A stretch of 64,000 bases of DNA, from NCBI RefSeq assembly GCF_042665255.1, contig NZ_JBHTCD010000009.1; one strand, written 5' to 3'. Position 1 is the first letter of the stretch; each line of letters begins with the position of its first letter. Below the pieces are notes generated by a model. It worked only from the letters and a program-made list of their open reading frames with translations, did no database searches and was not told where the DNA came from. A program made the translations under genes and the position numbers. Origin of the DNA: Insolitispirillum peregrinum (GTDB lineage: Bacteria; Pseudomonadota; Alphaproteobacteria; Rhodospirillales; Rhodospirillaceae). Shown here piece after piece: positions 7,784-18,821 of this stretch.

Positions 7784-8701
7784 TTAACCCCGCAACCGCC
7801 TGGCCACCTCGGCCAGCGCACTGAACGGCGAACTCCCCGCCGCCAGCGTCAGGGTTCCGGCCCGCTTCAGGCCCTCGCGGCCAAAGCGCTCGCGGACGAA
7901 TTCGGCCAGCCAGTCCTCGGCCTGCGCCTGCCGGACACTCGCCCGCTGGGGGCCGAGATGGGTGGCGTGCTGGTCGATGGTGTCGATCACCTGATCCACC
8001 CCTTCGCCGCGTTGGGATGACACCAGCAGCACCGGAATCAGCCAGTCGCTTTCTTCCGAGGCCAGCGACAGCGCGCCTTCGACATCGGCGCGGGCGCGGC
8101 GGGCTTCGCGGTCCATGTCGGCCTTGGTCACCAGCACGATGTGGGGAATCTCGGCGATTCCGGCCTTCATGAATTGCAGACTGTCGCCAGAGCCGGGCTG
8201 AACGCAGAACAGCACGGTGTCGGCCACCCGCACCACGTCGGTTTCCGACTGGCCGACGCCGACCGTTTCAATCAGCACCACGTCATACAGCGCCCGCATC
8301 AGCACCATCGCGCCGACGGTCAGTCCGGCCAGACCGCCCAGCCGGTCGCGGGCGGCCATCGAGCGGACAAAGATGCCGGTATCTTCGGGGTCGGTGGTCA
8401 GGCGGGTGCGGTCACCGAGCAAGGCCCCGCCCGAGCGGCGGGACGACGGGTCAACGGCGATCACCGCCACCCGGCGGTTACGCTGTCGCCACCCGGCAAT
8501 CAGGGCATTGATCAGGGTAGACTTGCCGACGCCGGGCGGGCCGGTGATGCCGACCACATGGGCCTGTGGCTCGGCATAGGCGGCAGAGAGGAGTTCAATG
8601 GTTTCCGGGGCATCGGGGCGGGCTTCGATCATGGCCAGCGCCCGTGCCAGCGCTGCTTTGCCGCCGGTACGCAGGGCGGCGAACGAGAGGGAGGCCGTCA
8701 T
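7784..8701 (-). CDS. meaB: MeaB/ArgK-family GTPase, methylmalonyl-CoA mutase chaperone
   Basis: 305 residues of the SIMIBI GTPase family. The P-loop GPPGVGKST is at about residues 54-62; VIAVDPSSRRSGGALLGDRTRL, ETVGVGQSE and LVTKADMD supply the other nucleotide-binding motifs. Family members gate adenosylcobalamin delivery to, and protect, methylmalonyl-CoA mutase. No mutase gene is nearby, so the partner must be encoded elsewhere. A GGAG ribosome-binding site precedes the ATG at 8701, and a terminator hairpin ends only about 20 bases before it. Older databases call such proteins ArgK (arginine transport kinase), which is less likely. Confidence 0.92.
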   Translation of the reverse strand: MTASLSFAALRTGGKAALARALAMIEARPDAPETIELLSAAYAEPQAHVVGITGPPGVGKSTLINALIAGWRQRNRRVAVIAVDPSSRRSGGALLGDRTRLTTDPEDTGIFVRSMAARDRLGGLAGLTVGAMVLMRALYDVVLIETVGVGQSETDVVRVADTVLFCVQPGSGDSLQFMKAGIAEIPHIVLVTKADMDREARRARADVEGALSLASEESDWLIPVLLVSSQRGEGVDQVIDTIDQHATHLGPQRASVRQAQAEDWLAEFVRERFGREGLKRAGTLTLAAGSSPFSALAEVARRLRG

Positions 8702-8720
8702 CAGGGGAAGCTCCAGACAG

Positions 8721-8760
8721 AAAAAAAAGGACGTAACGGATGACCCGCGACGTCCCTTTT
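8721..8760 (-). terminator. Rho-independent terminator just upstream of meaB
   Basis: Minus strand: stem GGACGT/ACGTCC with a loop of about 17 nt, followed by eight T. It could end ppdK transcription or act as an attenuator for meaB, since the T-run ends about 20 bases before the meaB ATG. Confidence 0.75.
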
Positions 8761-8807
8761 CAAATCAGTGAGTGCAGCGAAACAAAGCCTTGCGGCTGTG
8801 AGGGCGA

Positions 8808-8968
8808 GTCATACCACAGGAGACGACAGTCGCTGAAAGAGAGTGGGCTACCGCCCAACCCCGTTCGGGGGCAAATGCCCCCGAGCCCCCCTTTTTTCCT
8901 TGATGATCAAAGGAACGGGGTCTGGGGCCGACTGGCCCCAGCGAGGTGTGGAGCAGCGCTCCACGTCC
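8808..8968 (-). repeat. Dispersed hairpin element, copy B (reverse)
   Basis: Order on the plus strand: a degenerate terminal repeat ending GACGACAGTCG, GTGGGCTACCGCCCA, TTCGGGGGCAAATGCCCCCG, GATGATCAAAGG, the GGGGCC hairpin, then GTGTGGAGCAGCGCTCCAC. It abuts the 3' end of ppdK; the terminal repeat on that side is lost. Confidence 0.8.
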
Positions 8969-8999
8969 TTCTTCCCTGTCCTGCAGGCTCACAGCCGGA

Positions 9000-11678
<2,679 letters not shown>

Positions 11679-11859
11679 TATCGCAGCTCTCCCTGGGGGG
11701 CATTTAGAGCGGTTGGACGGGGCCACGGCGGGTTCCGCGGTCCCTGGGGAACTCCCACCGGCCCCGGTTGGAGGGGGGCAGGGTGGGGAAAGGGGGACAG
11801 CGTGACGCCATCCCCCTGAAACCGGTTGCTGGTGCCGGTTGCTGGTGGTGGTCGCGGGG

Positions 11860-13929
11860 TTAGCCCTCGACCGCCGAGAAGTCGGCCACCTGACCCATCG
11901 CCTGCCCGATCCGCGCCAGCAGGCGCAGGCGGTTGGCACGGTGGTCGGCAGCGTTGACCGTCACCTGATCAAAGAAGGCATCGAGCGGAGCACGCAGACC
12001 GGCAAGGGCGGCGACCGCCCCGGCGTAGTCTTCGGCGGCCAGCGCCGGGGCGGCAGCGGCCTCGACCTGTTGCAGTGCGGCGAACAGCGCCTGCTCTTCG
12101 GCCTGCACCAGCGCCGCCGGGTCAACCGGGCCGTCGTGCGGGCCATCCTTTTTGTCTTCGATGCGGACGATGTTCATCGCCCGGCGATAGGCGGCCAGCA
12201 GGTTGGCGCCATCGTCGCTGCTGACCAGACCACCCAGAGCGTCCACACGCTTCAGCAGGCGGACCAGATCGTCCTCGGTGCCCAGACCAAAGACGGCGGC
12301 GATCAGGTCATGACGCACGCCCTGTTCGCGCAGGAACACCTTCAGGCGGTCGGCAAAGAAGGCCAGCAGGTCGGCAGGCAGGGCAGCAGTGTCGCTGCCT
12401 GCGACGGTGGCAACCCCGGCATAGCCGCCCAGCGCCTGGGCAAAGGCCGCCAGCAGCGGCAGACGCAGCTTGTTTTCCAGCACCAGCCGGATCACCCCCA
12501 GCGCCGCACGGCGCAGGGCGAACGGGTCCTTGGAGCCGGTCGGTTTTTCACCGATGCCCCAGAAACCGACCAGCGTGTCGATCTTGTCGGCCAGCGCCAC
12601 GGCGACCGAAACCGGTTTGGTCGGGCAGCTATCGTTCGGCCCCAGCGGCGAATAATGCTCGGCGACGGCATCGGCCACCACCGGCTGTTCGCCATCGTGC
12701 AGGGCGTAATAGCGACCCATCACCCCCTGCAGCTCGGGGAATTCGCCAACCATGCCGGTGGACAGGTCGGCCTTGGCCAGTTGGGCGGCGCGTTCGACCT
12801 GCGCCAGATCGGCCCCCGGAATGTGGGCAGCCAGGCTTTTGGCCAGCGCGGTGACGCGGGTCACCTTGTCAAGGTCGCTGCCCAGACGGGCGTGGAACAC
12901 CCGCTCGCCCAGCTTGGCAATGCGGCTGTCCAGACGGGCCTTGCGGTCCTGATCCCAAAAGAATTTGGCATCGGACAGGCGGGCGCGCAGCACGCGCTCG
13001 TTACCGGCGACGATCTGGGCGCCGTTGTCGGCGGTCAGCATGTTCGACACCACCACAAAGCGCGGCGCCAGCGAGCCATCGGCCTTCAGCAGCGAGAAGT
13101 ACTTCTGGTGGGCGCGCATCGAGGTCGACAGCACTTCACCCGGAACGTCCATGAAGGCGTCGTCGATCTTGCCGACCAGAGCGGTCGGCCATTCGACCAG
13201 CCCGCAGACTTCGTTCAGCAGGCCGATGTCGTCCTTCAACTGATAGCCTTCGGCCTTGGCGGCGGCTTCGGCCTGCGCCAGAATCACCGCACGGCGCTCG
13301 TTGGCGTCCAGCATCACAAAGGCGGCGCGCAGCTTGGCCTGATAGTCGGCAAAGTCGCTGACGGTGAAGGCATCGGGGGCGAGGAAGCGATGCCCACGGG
13401 TGCTGTTGCCCGCAGTGACGCGGGCAAAGGCCACCGGCACGATCTCGCCGCCGAACAGGCACAGGATCGAATGCAGCGGGCGCACCCAGCGGGTCGGGTT
13501 GTCCGACCAGCGCATCGACTTCGGCCACGGGAACGCCGCCAGCGCACCCTCGACCACGTCCTTCAGCACGTCGGCGGTCGGGCGGCCCTTGGTTTGCAGG
13601 GTGGCAAACAGGAAGGTCCCCTTGGGAGTTTCGCGCTGTTCGCACTGCTCCAGCGTCAGGCCGACCGAGGCAAGGAAGCCTTCGACCGCCTTGGCCGGGG
13701 CGTCAACCTTGGGGCCACGGCGCTCTTCCGATACGTCGGGGGTGGCGGCCGGCAGGTCGTCGATCACCAGCGTCAGGCGGCGCGGGGTGACGTACGAGCG
13801 GGCCGACAGGTGCGGGAAGCCCGCCCTGGCCAGACCGTCGGCAACCAGCTTGTGCAGGGTTTCGGCGGCGGTGGCCTGCATGCGGGCCGGGATTTCTTCG
13901 GAAAACAGTTCTAACAGGAACTCGGCCAT
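11860..13929 (-). CDS. glyS: Glycyl-tRNA synthetase beta subunit
   Basis: 689 residues. Beginning MAEFLLELFSEEIPARMQ is the family signature; the segment MRAHQKYFSL belongs to the HD-like region and the C-terminal third is the alanine-rich anticodon-binding helical domain. With GlyQ it forms the alpha2beta2 enzyme that charges tRNA-Gly. It starts four bases after the glyQ stop, so the subunits are co-transcribed. Confidence 0.97.
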   Translation of the reverse strand: MAEFLLELFSEEIPARMQATAAETLHKLVADGLARAGFPHLSARSYVTPRRLTLVIDDLPAATPDVSEERRGPKVDAPAKAVEGFLASVGLTLEQCEQRETPKGTFLFATLQTKGRPTADVLKDVVEGALAAFPWPKSMRWSDNPTRWVRPLHSILCLFGGEIVPVAFARVTAGNSTRGHRFLAPDAFTVSDFADYQAKLRAAFVMLDANERRAVILAQAEAAAKAEGYQLKDDIGLLNEVCGLVEWPTALVGKIDDAFMDVPGEVLSTSMRAHQKYFSLLKADGSLAPRFVVVSNMLTADNGAQIVAGNERVLRARLSDAKFFWDQDRKARLDSRIAKLGERVFHARLGSDLDKVTRVTALAKSLAAHIPGADLAQVERAAQLAKADLSTGMVGEFPELQGVMGRYYALHDGEQPVVADAVAEHYSPLGPNDSCPTKPVSVAVALADKIDTLVGFWGIGEKPTGSKDPFALRRAALGVIRLVLENKLRLPLLAAFAQALGGYAGVATVAGSDTAALPADLLAFFADRLKVFLREQGVRHDLIAAVFGLGTEDDLVRLLKRVDALGGLVSSDDGANLLAAYRRAMNIVRIEDKKDGPHDGPVDPAALVQAEEQALFAALQQVEAAAAPALAAEDYAGAVAALAGLRAPLDAFFDQVTVNAADHRANRLRLLARIGQAMGQVADFSAVEG

Positions 13930-13933
13930 AGTC

Positions 13934-14821
13934 TTAACCCTCTGCCTTCAGATGCCCACGCGATTTCAGCCAGCCTTCACAGCAGGCCTTGGCGAGCGCC
14001 CGCACCCGACCGATGTAGGCGGCGCGTTCGGTGACCGAGATCACCCCACGGGCATCCAGCAGGTTGAACCGATGGCTGGCCTTGATGCACTGGTCATAGG
14101 CAGGCAGGGCAACCCCGGCCGCCAGCAGGTTCTGGCATTCGGCTTCGGCGTCCTTGAACTGCTGGAACAGCATGTCGGTGTTGGCATGTTCAAAGTTGTG
14201 CGCCGAATATTCGACTTCGGCCTGATGGAACACGTCGCCGTATTTCACCCCGTTGCCGTTGAAGTCGAGGTCGTAGACGTTTTCCACGCCCTGAATGTAC
14301 ATCGCCAGTCGTTCCAGACCATAGGTCAGCTCGACCGCCACCGGATCACACTCGATGCCGCCGACCTGCTGGAAATAGGTGAACTGGGTGACTTCCATGC
14401 CGTCGCACCAGACTTCCCAGCCCAGACCCCATGCGCCCAGCGTCGGACTTTCCCAGTCGTCTTCGACAAAGCGGATGTCGTGGGCCGACGGATCGATGCC
14501 CAGCGCCTTCAGGCTTTCCAGATACAGGCCCTGCGCATCGGCGGGCGACGGCTTCATGATCACCTGAAACTGGTAGTAATGCTGCAGGCGATTCGGATTC
14601 TCGCCATAACGGCCATCGGTCGGGCGGCGGGACGGCTGGACATAGGCCGCACTCCACGGCTCGGGGCCGAGGGCGCGCAGGGTGGTGGCCGGGTGAAAGG
14701 TCCCCGCGCCGACTTCCATGTCGTAGGGCTGCAAAATCACACAGCCCTTGTCGGCCCAGAATTGTTGCAGGGTTAAAATGAGCTGCTGAAAGCTGCGCTT
14801 GGGCGTACCGGATACGGCCAT
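13934..14821 (-). CDS. glyQ: Glycyl-tRNA synthetase alpha subunit
   Basis: 295 residues. Class II catalytic subunit, with FQQLILTLQQFWADKGCVILQPYD at the start (motif 1 region), YVQPSRRPTDGRYGENPNRLQHYYQFQV (motif 2) and LTYGLERLAMYIQ (motif 3). First gene of glyQS. The following 399 bases upstream hold no other gene. Confidence 0.97.
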   Translation of the reverse strand: MAVSGTPKRSFQQLILTLQQFWADKGCVILQPYDMEVGAGTFHPATTLRALGPEPWSAAYVQPSRRPTDGRYGENPNRLQHYYQFQVIMKPSPADAQGLYLESLKALGIDPSAHDIRFVEDDWESPTLGAWGLGWEVWCDGMEVTQFTYFQQVGGIECDPVAVELTYGLERLAMYIQGVENVYDLDFNGNGVKYGDVFHQAEVEYSAHNFEHANTDMLFQQFKDAEAECQNLLAAGVALPAYDQCIKASHRFNLLDARGVISVTERAAYIGRVRALAKACCEGWLKSRGHLKAEG

Positions 14822-15220
14822 GGGACTCGTCTCGCTGGAACAAACTGAAAAAAGAAGGTGCCCGAAAGCTATCCGCCCGCCTACCCCGTGGTCAAATGCC
14901 TTTTGCGTCTTGCCGCCATCTTATCGCCGGGGTGGGGGTGTTTTTGGCTTTGGCGGATGCTTACTTGCTCCTTGGGGAGTATCTGTATACCATTGTATGG
15001 CGCGCGGTGGGTGTTTTGGTGCAAACAATTGTTCACCCAGCGTTGTTGTGGTGGTATGGCTGATATGCGTCACTTTTTCGGGGTGTTGTCGTATCCTGTC
15101 TTGGCGTAGCGTCTGCGGTGGATTTCGCTCCGGTTGTAGAACCATGTGCGGGTGTTCCGTTTTATCATGGATGAGCGATCGGTCAGGTCGTAATACCATA
15201 TTCGGGGAGGGGTTTTCATC
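14822..15220. other. Intergenic region between divergent glyQ and chemoreceptor gene
   Basis: No gene supported. ORFs crossing it have no ribosome-binding site and carry low-complexity translations. It must contain both divergent promoters. A GGGGAGGGG ribosome-binding site for the chemoreceptor lies at its right end. Confidence 0.6.
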
Positions 15221-17182
15221 ATGCTGTCGAGCCTGCGTATTTCCGTCCGGCTTTGGCTTCCTTTGACGATTTTGCTGCTGGCTCTGGTCGGGTTGTCCGC
15301 CTTTAGCGCCCGGTTGATCTGGACGCAGATGATCGAATCCCGCGAAGACAAGGTCCGGTCGGTGGTCGAAGCCGAGCTGACAGTCCTGAGCAACTTCCAT
15401 GAAAAGGAAGTCGCTGGGGAACTGACCCGCGAACAGGCACAGGCACAGGCCCGCAAGGTGTTGCGGGAATCCCGCTATAACGGCAGCGAATACTTCTTTG
15501 CCTATGACAGCAAGGGCCTGACCATGGTCCACGGCCTGACCCCCAACCTCGAAAACACCAACCGTTATGATGTGCAGGACAAGCAGGGGCGCTATCTGAT
15601 CCGTGAAATCGTTGCGCTGGGGCAGACGGATAGCGGGGGCTTCACCCGCTACATGACCCCCAAGGTCAAGGACGGCCCGCAAATGGACAAGGTGTCGTTC
15701 GTCGCCCCGTTCAAACCGTGGGGCTGGGCTCTGGGTAGCGGCCTGTATCTGGATGATGTGCAGGATACCTTCATGCGGGTGATGGCCGGGTTTGGCGCCG
15801 TCGTCGTCCTGCTGCTGATTGTCTCTGGCACGCTGGCGGTGGTGGTGGCCCGTTCGATCACCCGCCCGCTGGGACGACTGACGGCCAGCATCAGTCAGAT
15901 TGCCGAAGGACAAACCCGTCAGCCGACCCCGGATACCGACCGCAAGGACGAATTGGGGGCGATGGCACGGGCCACCGAAGTCCTGCGGACTACCGTCGAT
16001 GAAGCGTTCCGTCTGCGGCAGATGGTTGAATTCCAGCCGGCCAAGGTGATGTTGTGTCACCCGGAAACACTGGAAATCACCTATGCCAACAAGGCCGCCC
16101 GTGACCTGCTGGACCAGATGCTGAAATCGCACGGCATGTCGTCGGCCGATGCCATTGGCGCGCCGGTGACCAAATTCCACCGCAACAGCAAGATCATCAC
16201 CGACCTGCTGAAAAACCCTGAAAAGCTGCCGTACAAGGGCAAGTTCACCATGGCCGGGGTGGTGATCGAAAACTACGTCACGCCGATCTCTGATCGTGAT
16301 GGAACTTATCTGGGGCCGATGCTGAACTGGGATGACGTGACCAAATACGTCCGTCTGGCCGATGATTTTGAAAAGAAGGTGCGTGGTGTTGCCGGGCAGG
16401 TGTCCGAATCTGCCCGCCACCTGCTGGCCGATGCCGAAGAAATGCAGCACATCGCCAGTGACGTGAGTGAGCGTTCGGCTGGTGTTGCCTCTGCGGCTGA
16501 GGAAATGGGGATCAACGTCCAGACCGTCGCCTCGGCAACCGAGGAGCTGTCGGCTTCGCAGGGTGAAATCTCGCGCAGCATCGACAGCACCGCCGAGGGG
16601 GCCAACAAGGCCGCGGCCTCGATGGCGACGGCCAGCGCCACCGTACGGCAGATGGAAAAGGCCGCCGGTCAGATCGGTGAAGTGGTCGAACTGATTACCG
16701 CCATTGCCGAACAGACCAACCTGCTGGCACTGAATGCCACCATCGAAGCCGCCCGTGCCGGGGATGCCGGAAAAGGCTTTGCGGTGGTCGCCAACGAGGT
16801 GAAAAACCTCGCCAACCAGACCAGCCGCGCCACCGATACCATCCGCGATACCGTCGGTGACATGCAGACGGCGACCCGGCAGGCGGTCGATGCGATTGCC
16901 GATGTGGGTCAAATCGTTGACGACATGAAGCGAATGGCGGCAATGGCGGCCGATGCTGCCGAGCAGCAAAGTGCGGCCACCAACGAAATCGCCCACAATG
17001 TGCAACAGGCTTCGTTGGCCACGCAGGATGTGACCAGCAACATCACCACCGTTGCCAGCGGGGCCGATACCACCAATTCCCGCACACTGGCCATCCGTGA
17101 AGCGGCTGAGGAGCTGTCCGAGGCATCCCATCTGCTGGAAACCGAGGTGGATAATTTCCTCGGCTATATGCGGAATCACTGA
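15221..17182 (+). CDS. Methyl-accepting chemotaxis protein with Cache, HAMP and PAS modules
   Basis: 653 residues. TM1 at about 8-30, a periplasmic single-Cache domain (YFFAYDSKGLTMVHG ... FVAPFKPWGWALGSGLY), TM2 at about 189-211, HAMP at about 212-260, a cytoplasmic PAS-like module at about 263-385 (FRLRQMVEFQPAKVMLC ... MLNWDDVTKYV) and the signalling hairpin with its tip EQTNLLALNATIEAARAGDAG. It senses small ligands outside the cytoplasmic membrane and controls CheA. No CheR-tethering pentapeptide is present at the C-terminus. Its HAMP-PAS-signalling half closely matches the receptor at 60453-62717, while the sensor half differs. Ends at a strong bidirectional terminator. Confidence 0.95.
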   Translation: MLSSLRISVRLWLPLTILLLALVGLSAFSARLIWTQMIESREDKVRSVVEAELTVLSNFHEKEVAGELTREQAQAQARKVLRESRYNGSEYFFAYDSKGLTMVHGLTPNLENTNRYDVQDKQGRYLIREIVALGQTDSGGFTRYMTPKVKDGPQMDKVSFVAPFKPWGWALGSGLYLDDVQDTFMRVMAGFGAVVVLLLIVSGTLAVVVARSITRPLGRLTASISQIAEGQTRQPTPDTDRKDELGAMARATEVLRTTVDEAFRLRQMVEFQPAKVMLCHPETLEITYANKAARDLLDQMLKSHGMSSADAIGAPVTKFHRNSKIITDLLKNPEKLPYKGKFTMAGVVIENYVTPISDRDGTYLGPMLNWDDVTKYVRLADDFEKKVRGVAGQVSESARHLLADAEEMQHIASDVSERSAGVASAAEEMGINVQTVASATEELSASQGEISRSIDSTAEGANKAAASMATASATVRQMEKAAGQIGEVVELITAIAEQTNLLALNATIEAARAGDAGKGFAVVANEVKNLANQTSRATDTIRDTVGDMQTATRQAVDAIADVGQIVDDMKRMAAMAADAAEQQSAATNEIAHNVQQASLATQDVTSNITTVASGADTTNSRTLAIREAAEELSEASHLLETEVDNFLGYMRNH

Positions 17183-17201
17183 TTTTAATGGTGTCTGTGA
17201 G

Positions 17202-17240
17202 AAAAGGGGGCGGCTCTGATAAAAGCCGCCCCCTTTTTTT
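17202..17240. terminator. Bidirectional rho-independent terminator
   Basis: AAAAGGGGGCGGCT pairs with AGCCGCCCCCTTTT across a six-base loop and is followed by a T-run on the plus strand. The A-run on the left lets it serve the convergent antiporter gene too. Confidence 0.92.
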
Positions 17241-17264
17241 GGCATGTTCTGACGGGGTGTGTCC

Positions 17265-18500
17265 TTACCTGCGCGGGCTTTCCCGTGTGTCCCTGCCAAG
17301 GAAAAACCCGGCCAGCGGGCGGGCGAGGGCCGTGGTGACCAGCGCCATCAAGACCATGCCGGAAAAGGCGCTGGGGGACAGGATGCCGCGTTCCAGCAGC
17401 ATGGTCAGCACCACCAGTTCCATCAATCCCTTGCAACTGACCAGTGCCCCCAGGGCCAGCGCCCTGTTCCAGCTTTGGCCTTGCAGGCGGGCGGGAAGTG
17501 CCGCAGCCAGCATCTTGCTCGACAACGAGGCGATGGTGGTCAGGGCAAATACCAGTCCAGCCCCGGACGCCCAGACAAAGTTGGTCTTCAGGCCGGTGGA
17601 CATGAAAAAGAACGGCAGCAGGACGGCCATCAGAAAGGCTTCCACCCGGTCGAGAACCTGCCGGGCCACCGCTTTGGGGATGATGGCTCCAAAGGCAAAG
17701 CCGCCGACCAGCGCGTGCAGGCCGAGGTTTTCGGTGATCAGGGCGGACAGCAACACACCGACCGACAGGAACACCACATGTCGCTCGGTGATCTCGACCG
17801 GTGAGCCTGACCGCACCAGATAGGCGGCCAGCATCGGGCGCACCACAAACCACAGCGCCGCGCCATAGGCGAGGCTGCCACACAGCACCAGTCCTGCCTG
17901 CCACCAGTCTTCCCCCGCGCTGATTGCCAACAGGATGGCGATGGCGATCCACAGGGCGGCATCATTGACGGCGGCACAGCCGAGGGCTTCGTTGCCGAGC
18001 CAGGGAGTCTGCAGGTTCATTTCGCGCAGGATTGCCGCCAGTACCGGCAGGGCGGTCACGCCAACCGCAATGCCGACCCCCAGCGCAAAGGCCCATGGCG
18101 AGGTTCCTTCCCCCGCAACGCCCGGCACCAGCCACAGCAACAGGCCCCCTGCCACACAGCCCGCCGCGGTTGGCACGGCAAAGGTAGCGGTGCTGGTGAT
18201 GGCAAAGGCCCGGCCCCGGCCCTGAAATTCGGTCACGTCAAAGTGCAGGCCGGTGGCAAAGGCAAAATAGGTGACCCCCAGCCAGACCAGCCCGTTCCAG
18301 CTGTCCAGCACGCGGGGCGGGAACAGCACCGACCAGAATTCCGGGGCCAGCGTTCCCAGCACGGTCGGTCCAAGCAGCAGGCCAACCAGAATTTGCACCA
18401 CCACCAGCGGCATCCAGCGCCGTCCGCCAATGCTCCACAGGATGTAAGGCAAGCCGATGACGGCCGCAGCGTGCAGCAGGAACAGGGCGACGGGGGCCAT
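17265..18500 (-). CDS. Cation:proton antiporter, CPA2 (KefB/NapA-like) family
   Basis: 411 residues with about 12 predicted membrane spans and no cytosolic RCK domain. Segments WLGVTYFAFATGLHFDV, GVGIAVGVTALPVLAAILREM, AAVNDAALWI and the late helix GALVSCKGLMELVVL fit the sodium/hydrogen exchanger fold: the ND pair and the late lysine occupy positions used for ion binding in this superfamily. Likely exchanges Na+ or K+ for H+ across the inner membrane. A monocistronic gene, convergent with the chemoreceptor. Ion specificity cannot be told from sequence. Confidence 0.88.
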   Translation of the reverse strand: MAPVALFLLHAAAVIGLPYILWSIGGRRWMPLVVVQILVGLLLGPTVLGTLAPEFWSVLFPPRVLDSWNGLVWLGVTYFAFATGLHFDVTEFQGRGRAFAITSTATFAVPTAAGCVAGGLLLWLVPGVAGEGTSPWAFALGVGIAVGVTALPVLAAILREMNLQTPWLGNEALGCAAVNDAALWIAIAILLAISAGEDWWQAGLVLCGSLAYGAALWFVVRPMLAAYLVRSGSPVEITERHVVFLSVGVLLSALITENLGLHALVGGFAFGAIIPKAVARQVLDRVEAFLMAVLLPFFFMSTGLKTNFVWASGAGLVFALTTIASLSSKMLAAALPARLQGQSWNRALALGALVSCKGLMELVVLTMLLERGILSPSAFSGMVLMALVTTALARPLAGFFLGRDTRESPRR

Positions 18501-18527
18501 TTTTTACCTTACCGGGGGATGCCAAAA

Positions 18528-18706
18528 GATCATGGAGCGCTGCTTCACACCTCGCTGGGGCCTTGAGACCCCAGACCCCACTCCTTTGATCATAAAAGAA
18601 AAAGTGGGGGTTCGGGGCTTCAGGCCCCGAATGGGTCTGGGCGATAGCCCATTCTTTTCCACCAACTGTCGTATACTGTGACCTGACGCGGACATGCTGG
18701 TCTAAC
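18528..18706 (+). repeat. Dispersed hairpin element, copy C (forward, left terminal repeat missing)
   Basis: Runs from GATCATGGAGCGCTGC through the GGGGCC..GACCCC hairpin, TTTGATCATAAAAG, GTTCGGGGC..GCCCCGAA and GGGCGATAGCCCA to the right terminal repeat CTGTCGTATACTGTGACCTG ... CTGGTCTAAC. The left terminal repeat is absent. Confidence 0.88.
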
Positions 18707-18719
18707 ATTTTGATCTATC

Positions 18720-18820
18720 GCATTGTTTATGCGAAAACCGGTTTCCACTTTTCGCACAATGCAGGTTTTTTCATGTCGCATTGCTGCTGCGAAAACCGGT
18801 TTCCACTTTTCGCACAATGC
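18720..18820. repeat. Two tandem copies of the 43-bp GCATTGT/ACAATGC palindrome
   Basis: Copies at 18720-18762 and 18778-18820, each GCATTG, a variable pentanucleotide, GCGAAAACCGG, then TTTTCGCACAATGC. The second ends one base before the ptsP stop codon (18822-18824), so it could fold in the 3' end of the ptsP transcript. Other copies lie at 22758, 32953 and 55661. Confidence 0.88.
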
Positions 18821-18821
18821 T

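Noticed and set aside
14921..17299. 792-codon open frame antisense to the chemoreceptor
   Set aside because: Translation is His/Arg/Gln-rich noise and runs through the terminator.
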